From assembly GCF_016658865.1 (NCBI RefSeq), contig NZ_CP067992.1:1969397-2033396 (forward strand): DNA of 64,000 nt, in the 5' to 3' direction. Positions within the stretch are counted from its first letter, which is position 1. Each line of letters opens with the position of its first letter. The notes under the pieces were generated by a model. It was not told the origin of the DNA, ran no database searches, and saw only the letters and a program-made list of their open reading frames with translations. The position numbers were made by a program, and so were the translations under genes. Source of the DNA: Streptococcus mitis (GTDB taxonomy: Bacteria > Bacillota > Bacilli > Lactobacillales > Streptococcaceae). This document shows, piece after piece, positions 58,637 through 64,000 of this stretch.

Positions 58637-59389
58637 TCACTTTTGAGATTTTTTCTCTAGAATATCTTTTAATTTTCTAATTTTTAATCTTGAAATAGGA
58701 CAACGATGGTCTTCATAGAAAACAATTTCTAAGTTTTTTCGATCAATTTCTCTGATATTCCCTATATTTACCAAAAATGACTTGTGAGGAGAATAAAATC
58801 GCTGAGTATGTTTGTCCTTTTCCTGAATATCTGTCATGGTACCGTAAAACTCTTTTGCAAAATTTTTACCAATAATGCGCAATTTATGAGAAACTCCTGT
58901 CGTTTCAATATACAGAATGTCATGGTAAGGAATTTTTAAATCATTTCCCTTGTAATTATAGTCAAAATAATCTACCACATCTTCATTTTCAAGTAACATA
59001 CTCTTCGTGTAGAAGATATTTTGCTCAATTCTCTTCTTAAACAACTCATCATTGATATCCTTATCAACAAAATCTAAGGCTGATACCTGGTATTTATAGG
59101 TTAGAGTCGCAAACTCTGATCGACTGGTGATAAAGACGATAATAGCATAAGGATTGTGATGACGAATAAACTGAGCAACTTCAAACCCTTTTTTCTCAAT
59201 TCCATGAATATCAATATCTAGAAAATAAAGCTGGTTTACTTCATCATTTTCGATATATTCCTTAAACTCACGAACTTTTCCCGTTGTCTTGTATGATATT
59301 GGAATATTCGATTCTTTCGAAATTTCATCCAATATTCTCTCTAGTCTCACTTGATGTTCAATAACATCTTCTAAAATTAAAACTTTCAT
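58637..59389 (-). CDS. comE: Competence response regulator ComE
   Basis: A 250-residue response regulator. The receiver domain (about 1-125; phosphoacceptor Asp in YFLDIDIHG) is followed by a LytTR DNA-binding domain (about 145-245; YIETTGVSHKLRIIGK). Phosphorylated by ComD, it activates comCDE and the sigma-X genes through ComE boxes. Overlaps comD by four bases. Confidence 0.97.
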   Translation of the reverse strand: MKVLILEDVIEHQVRLERILDEISKESNIPISYKTTGKVREFKEYIENDEVNQLYFLDIDIHGIEKKGFEVAQFIRHHNPYAIIVFITSRSEFATLTYKYQVSALDFVDKDINDELFKKRIEQNIFYTKSMLLENEDVVDYFDYNYKGNDLKIPYHDILYIETTGVSHKLRIIGKNFAKEFYGTMTDIQEKDKHTQRFYSPHKSFLVNIGNIREIDRKNLEIVFYEDHRCPISRLKIRKLKDILEKKSQK

Positions 59390-60711
59390 TCAAATTCCCT
59401 CTTAAATCTAATGATTTGTCTAAATGTACTGCCTTCCATCTCTGTTTCTAAAATAATATTGTTGTACTTATCTAATAGTTCTTTCACATTATTTAATCCT
59501 ACTCCGCGATTTCTTCCCTTAGTGGAGAATCCTAAAGCAAATAGATCTCCTGAAGGAGTCATCGTCATTTTACATGAATTCTGAATCACAATAACTGTTT
59601 CAGTTTCCATCTTAATAACTGCTACTTCCATCTGCTTTTTATAACTATCAGCCGATCCTTCAACAGCATTGTTCAATAAAACACTCATGATACGAACCAA
59701 ATCCAATAGTTCAATTGGGAGCTTGGTAATCGTATCTTTTACTTCCAGTGTAAACTCTACACCATTATTTCGAGCATAGACAATTGACTGAGCAACCAAA
59801 CTTCGTAAAGCTGAATCTTCTATGTTGTTCAAGTCAAAGTAAGTGTATTTATCTGAACGCAGTTTGTGATTTGCTTTGACCAAAACTTCAGTATAAACTC
59901 TGTCAATTTCCTGTAAATTACCACTGTCAATTGCCATCTGCATGCTGACAAGCATCCCAGCATAGTCATGTCTAAACCCACGTATTTCATTATACAAAGC
60001 AACAATTTCGTCTGTATAATTCTGTAAATGTTTCTGTTCAAATTTCTTCTGCTTCAAAGCAATCTCTTTCTCCATTTGTTCTTTATGAGAGTTCATTGCA
60101 AAGAAAGTCAAAAGTAAAGAGATAAAGACAATAGATGATAAAATACTTCCAAAACTATTCAAATGTTTAATCGTACTTACCATATCTGAAATGAAAGATA
60201 CAATATGTAGCAATAGTAAAGCAAAAAAGACTTTTTTCAAGAAAGGATAGAGATAATCTTTGTCAAAATAGTTTAGTTCCAAATGGAAATAACGAATGAT
60301 TGTTACGATAACGACATAAGTCAACACCGTTACAACTAAAAAGAATAGGCCATAATATTGTAAAACAAAATTGTCTCCTGTTAGAGAGGAGAAAGTTACA
60401 GACAGAAAGGTATGAGTGCTCTCATATAAAAGAGATAGTAGTAAACTTAGGAATAGTCCTCTATCCCTCTTATACTGTTTAATACATTTAAAATAGAAAT
60501 ATAGCATCAAAGGAAATAAAAATGTTCCAATCCCTAACCCCTCTAAGTATAGAAGATAAAAAGGAAGGTCAAGTACTGTTCCTACTAGTAATGTATAACC
60601 ACCAAAAAAGCATAATTCCTTTGTTTTTATTTGCCTTTTACAAATTAAACGGTAACTTTGACTAATAATAAAAACATATAATATCAAATCTACTAATAAG
60701 AAAAAATCCAT
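59386..60711 (-). CDS. comD: Competence histidine kinase ComD
   Basis: A 441-residue HPK10-type sensor kinase for the competence peptide. Six or seven N-terminal helices (about 1-210) form the peptide receptor. A coiled region, the H-box (FRHDYAGMLVSM, His about 249) and an ATPase domain with the N-box (LLNNAVEG) and GVGLNNVKELL follow. The N-terminal half is the variable, pherotype-specific part and should match the unusual comC beside it. Starts 12 bases after comC. Confidence 0.96.
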   Translation of the reverse strand: MDFFLLVDLILYVFIISQSYRLICKRQIKTKELCFFGGYTLLVGTVLDLPFYLLYLEGLGIGTFLFPLMLYFYFKCIKQYKRDRGLFLSLLLSLLYESTHTFLSVTFSSLTGDNFVLQYYGLFFLVVTVLTYVVIVTIIRYFHLELNYFDKDYLYPFLKKVFFALLLLHIVSFISDMVSTIKHLNSFGSILSSIVFISLLLTFFAMNSHKEQMEKEIALKQKKFEQKHLQNYTDEIVALYNEIRGFRHDYAGMLVSMQMAIDSGNLQEIDRVYTEVLVKANHKLRSDKYTYFDLNNIEDSALRSLVAQSIVYARNNGVEFTLEVKDTITKLPIELLDLVRIMSVLLNNAVEGSADSYKKQMEVAVIKMETETVIVIQNSCKMTMTPSGDLFALGFSTKGRNRGVGLNNVKELLDKYNNIILETEMEGSTFRQIIRFKREFE

Positions 60712-60723
60712 TATTCTACTCCC

Positions 60724-60846
60724 TTATCTTCTTTTGAAGAGATTAAGTAAACTATTAATTGTTTTTCTAGTTTCCCCACCTCGAATCTCCTGCAAGTCTT
60801 TTTCCTTCAAGGCTACAAACTGTTCCAATTTAACTGTGTTTTTCAT
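60724..60846 (-). CDS. comC: Competence-stimulating peptide precursor
   Basis: A 40-residue precursor with a 24-residue double-glycine leader ending IRGG ([10 protein letters not shown], then [10 protein letters not shown]). The predicted mature peptide is [16 protein letters not shown], 16 residues. It keeps the N-terminal acidic residue, Arg3, hydrophobic core and basic tail that CSPs share, but differs from CSP-1 (EMRLSKFFRDFILQRKK) and CSP-2 (EMRISRIILDFLFLRKK). The leader would be cut and exported by ComAB, which is not in this window. AGGAGATTTT precedes the ATG. Confidence 0.96.
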   Translation of the reverse strand: MKNTVKLEQFVALKEKDLQEIRGGETRKTINSLLNLFKRR

Positions 60847-60895
60847 AATAAAATCTCCTAAAGTGTTTTTTCCTGTAAGCTAACTTACAAAAACT

Positions 60896-60941
60896 ATTAT
60901 ACAAAATGGAATTTCATTGTAGATAAAATTCTCTCAACTGT
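60896..60941 (-). promoter_or_regulatory. comCDE promoter with ComE box
   Basis: Two 9-bp imperfect direct repeats, ACAGTTGAG (60933-60941) and ACAATGAAA (60912-60920), are separated by 12 bases on the minus strand, the layout of the ComE-binding site. TATAAT (60896-60901) follows. This makes the positive feedback loop of competence. Confidence 0.88.
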
Positions 60942-60974
60942 CATTTTTTTCTCCCCAAGTGTACTTTTTTAAGA

Positions 60975-61001
60975 AAAAAGCCGGGAAAATTCCCAGCTTT
61001 G
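60975..61001 (-). terminator. Terminator after tRNA-Arg
   Basis: AAAGCxGGGA pairs with TCCCxGCTTT (one mismatch), followed on the minus strand by TTTTTTC. It insulates comCDE from tRNA-Arg transcription. Confidence 0.85.
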
Positions 61002-61010
61002 CTACTATAT

Positions 61011-61084
61011 TGATCCCAGCAGGATTCGAACCTGCGACCGTTCGCTTAGAAGGCGAATGCTCTATCCAGCTGAGCTATGAGACC
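61011..61084 (-). tRNA. tRNA-Arg (TCT)
   Basis: 74 nt. The acceptor stem GGTCTCA/TGGGATC has two wobbles, the anticodon loop CTTCTAA gives TCT, and the T-loop GGTTCGAATCC is present. This tRNA next to comC is the usual left boundary of comCDE in mitis streptococci. Confidence 0.95.
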
Positions 61085-61094
61085 TAATACAGCT

Positions 61095-61123
61095 ATTCTA
61101 CCAAAAATCCAATTGAAAGTCAA
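61095..61123 (-). promoter_or_regulatory. tRNA-Arg promoter
   Basis: TTGACT (61118-61123) and TAGAAT (61095-61100) with a 17-base spacer on the minus strand. Confidence 0.8.
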
Positions 61124-61127
61124 TTTT

Positions 61128-61607
61128 CTATTTATGATAGGGTGATCCCTGCTGAATCGTAAAAGCCCGATAGATTTGTTCAACAAGGACTAGTCTCATT
61201 AACTGATGAGGCAAGGTTAAGCGACTAAAACTAACAGAAAGATTGGCTCTTTTTTTTACATCCTGTGCTAACCCCAGACTCCCTCCAATAATAAAGGTAA
61301 GAGTAGAAAATCCTTTTATAGAAGCTTCTTCTAGCTGCTTACTAAATTCTTCTGAGGAGAAAGTTCTCCCTTCGATAGCCAACGCAATAACAAAATCACG
61401 GTCACCAACTTTTGATAAAATTCTCTGACCTTCTATTTCTAAAATCTTTTGATTTTCTGACTCACTGGCCCTATCTGGTGTTTTTTCATCTGCTAGCTCA
61501 ATCATTTCAAGCTTAGCAAATCGAGAAATTCGTTTTGAATACTCTGCGATACCATCTTTTAAATACTTTTCTTTCAGTTTCCCAACTGTTACAACTTTAA
61601 TTTTCAT
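61128..61607 (-). CDS. rlmH: 23S rRNA pseudouridine-1915 N3-methyltransferase
   Basis: A 159-residue SPOUT methyltransferase that modifies the decoding-adjacent helix 69 of 23S rRNA. The knot region [17 protein letters not shown] and the C-terminal [17 protein letters not shown] ... GSPYHK are hallmarks. Ends just before the tRNA-Arg promoter. Confidence 0.96.
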   Translation of the reverse strand: MKIKVVTVGKLKEKYLKDGIAEYSKRISRFAKLEMIELADEKTPDRASESENQKILEIEGQRILSKVGDRDFVIALAIEGRTFSSEEFSKQLEEASIKGFSTLTFIIGGSLGLAQDVKKRANLSVSFSRLTLPHQLMRLVLVEQIYRAFTIQQGSPYHK

Positions 61608-61643
61608 GACTCTATTCTAACATATTCTCTATTTTTTCACATC

Positions 61644-61707
61644 TTATTCACAAAATAAAAGGTTAATTTTAGCCGAGAAAACCACAGATTTTTGAAAGTT
61701 ATCCACA
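61644..61707. other. DnaA boxes upstream of htrA
   Basis: A perfect DnaA box TTATCCACA lies at 61699-61707 and a one-mismatch copy TTATTCACA at 61644-61652, both on the plus strand. They are about 2.1 kb from the main cluster after parB. Confidence 0.6.
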
Positions 61708-61727
61708 ATCTGTGAAAAACTTTTATT

Positions 61728-61744
61728 TTTAAGTTATAATTAAG
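61728..61744 (+). promoter_or_regulatory. htrA promoter with CiaR box
   Basis: TTTAAG-N5-ATTAAG matches the CiaR direct repeat (NTTAAG-N5-WTTAAG). A TATAAT (61735-61740) lies within it. Pneumococcal htrA is a known CiaRH target. Confidence 0.85.
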
Positions 61745-61748
61745 CTAG

Positions 61749-62972
<1,224 letters not shown>

Positions 62973-63002
62973 TTGACATCTATGTAAAGAAAGCTTTACA
63001 TA
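62973..63002 (+). promoter_or_regulatory. Inverted repeat and -35-like element before parB
   Basis: TATGTAAAG-AAAG-CTTTACATA (62981-63002) is a 9-bp perfect inverted repeat just after a TTGACA (62973-62978). It lies between htrA and parB with no T run, so an operator or a promoter-embedded hairpin is more likely than a terminator. Confidence 0.5.
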
Positions 63003-63029
63003 AGAGAAAAGATGTGTTAGTGTAGAATC

Positions 63030-63788
63030 ATGGAAAAATTTGAAATGATTTCTATCACGGATATACAAAAAAATCCCTATCAACCTCGAAAAGAATTTGA
63101 TGGAGAAAAACTACATGAACTAGCACAGTCTATCAAAGAAAATGGGGTCATTCAACCGATTATTGTTCGTCAATCTCCTGTTATTGGTTATGAAATCCTT
63201 GCAGGAGAGAGACGCTATCGCGCTTCACTTTTAGCTGGTCTAACGTCTATCCCAGCTGTTGTTAAACAACTTTCAGACCAAGAGATGATGGTCCAGTCCA
63301 TCATTGAAAATTTACAAAGAGAAAATTTAAATCCAATAGAAGAAGCACGCGCCTATGAATCTCTTGTAGAGAAAGGATTTACCCATGCTGAAATTGCAGA
63401 TAAAATGGGCAAGTCTCGTCCTTATATCAGCAACTCCATTCGTTTGCTTTCCTTACCAGAACAGATTATCTCAGAAGTAGAAAATGGCAAACTATCACAA
63501 GCTCATGCGCGTTCTCTAGTTGGGTTGAATAAGGAACAACAAGACTATTTCTTTCAACGAATTATAGAGGAAGACATTTCTGTAAGGAAGTTAGAAGCTC
63601 TTCTGACAGAGAAAAAACAAAAGAAACTTCAAAAAACGAATCATTTCATACAAAATGAAGAAGAACAGTTAAAAAAACTACTCGGATTAGATGTAGAAAT
63701 CAAACTGTCTAAAAAAGATAGCGGAAAAATCATTATTGCTTTCTCAAATCAAGAAGAATACAGTAGAATTATCAACAGCCTGAAATAA
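63030..63788 (+). CDS. parB: Chromosome-partitioning protein ParB
   Basis: A 252-residue parS-binding CTPase. The N-terminal ParB/Srx domain carries AGERRYRASLLAGL. The central helix-turn-helix (about 105-165; THAEIADKMGKSRPYISNSIRLL) binds parS, and a short C-terminal dimerisation domain follows. Streptococci lack parA, and none is seen here. No SD precedes the ATG, and TAGAAT (63023-63028) touches it; MEKFEM is the usual start, but the internal ATG at 63045 is possible. Confidence 0.94.
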   Translation: MEKFEMISITDIQKNPYQPRKEFDGEKLHELAQSIKENGVIQPIIVRQSPVIGYEILAGERRYRASLLAGLTSIPAVVKQLSDQEMMVQSIIENLQRENLNPIEEARAYESLVEKGFTHAEIADKMGKSRPYISNSIRLLSLPEQIISEVENGKLSQAHARSLVGLNKEQQDYFFQRIIEEDISVRKLEALLTEKKQKKLQKTNHFIQNEEEQLKKLLGLDVEIKLSKKDSGKIIIAFSNQEEYSRIINSLK

Positions 63789-63799
63789 GGCTGTTCTTT
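63774..63799 (+). terminator. Terminator overlapping the parB 3' end
   Basis: AACAGCCT pairs with AGGCTGTT around GAAATA, followed by CTTTTATTTTTTT. The parB stop codon spans the loop and the 3' arm. Confidence 0.85.
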
Positions 63800-64000
63800 T
63801 ATTTTTTTATCTCACAATGTTATCCACTCTTTTTTTTAATAAAAAGCTTAATAAATCAATAGTTTCTGATTTTATCCCCAACCTGTGGATAACATTTGAT
63901 AACATTGTGGATTATTTTTCACAGCTTGTGGAAAATTCTTGCTATCTATGGTAAAATAAGTCTAGCATTAAACTTTTAAATAGTAAAGGAGGAGAAAGGA
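63800..64000. other. Replication origin (oriC), DnaA-box cluster before dnaA
   Basis: DnaA-box-like 9-mers lie at 63820-63828 (TTATCCACT), 63884-63892 (TGTGGATAA, perfect on the minus strand), 63906-63914 (TGTGGATTA) and 63927-63935 (TGTGGAAAA), plus a weaker TTTTTCACA at 63915-63923. AT-rich DNA surrounds them. AAAGGAGGAGAAAGGA at the very end looks like the SD of dnaA, which would begin just past the window. Confidence 0.9.

Overview
The window is chromosomal DNA from a mitis-group Streptococcus. It resembles S. pneumoniae gene for gene, but S. mitis or a close relative fits better. The evidence is a low-GC Firmicute gene set, streptococcal competence loci (comCDE, comFA/comFC with sigma-X boxes, a choline-binding CbpD), htrA with a CiaR box next to parB, and an origin at the right end. 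Departures from the usual pneumococcal order, judged from memory, are polA and a decayed LPXTG surface-protein gene beside cbpD, a nadR-pnuC-Nudix operon beside clpC, a MurM/FemX-like gene between rpsB and pcsB, no cbpA near the glp operon, and a comC allele that is neither CSP-1 nor CSP-2.

Layout, left to right. 1-436: AT-rich DNA with a possible insertion-sequence scar and the glpF terminator. 437-6174 (minus): glycerol operon glpK-glpO-glpF with a cre-like site, plus an Mga-type regulator. 6339-8719 (plus): hslO-dusB-cysteine hydrolase. 8789-10026: a divergent pair, a serine-rich lipoprotein with a WalR-like box and a small membrane protein with a cre-like site. 10069-12691 (minus): NAD salvage (nadR, pnuC, NrtR-like Nudix). 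12840-15732: ctsR-clpC with a CtsR box. 15851-18841: thiamine-precursor ABC operon under a TPP riboswitch. 18910-24386: polA, the broken LPXTG gene and the fratricin cbpD.

24475-31282 (minus) carries replication, ribosome and signalling genes (veg, dnaB, rplI, gdpP, hpf) and the comFA-comFC DNA-uptake operon. 31339-33456 (plus) holds yigZ, a PH-domain gene and cysK. 33582-35480 is rpsB-tsf. 35746-46277 (minus) is a cell-envelope block: FemX-like transferase, pcsB, mreD, mreC, ecfT-ecfA2-ecfA1, pgsA, rodZ and two M16 peptidases. 46436-47904 (plus) is yaaA-recF. Then come guaB and trpS (minus), ABC-F and yfhO (plus), and a divergent Pip/TetR pair with matching operators.

58435-60941 is the competence switch: tRNA-Asn, tRNA-Glu, comE, comD, comC and the ComE box, followed by tRNA-Arg and rlmH. 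61791-63788 (plus) is htrA-parB. 63789-64000 is the DnaA-box region of oriC; the last bases look like the ribosome-binding site of dnaA, which lies off the window. Two parS-like sites (in ecfA1 and yfhO) agree with an origin-proximal position.

Most of the window is conserved core genome. I found no CRISPR array, intact insertion sequence, prophage or evident novel defence system. The items most worth a second look are the comC pherotype, the triply frameshifted surface protein, several probable leaderless genes (polA, yigZ, hslO and, with a sigma-X promoter, comFA), the extra FemX-like gene, and the cre- and WalR-like sites upstream of poorly known genes.
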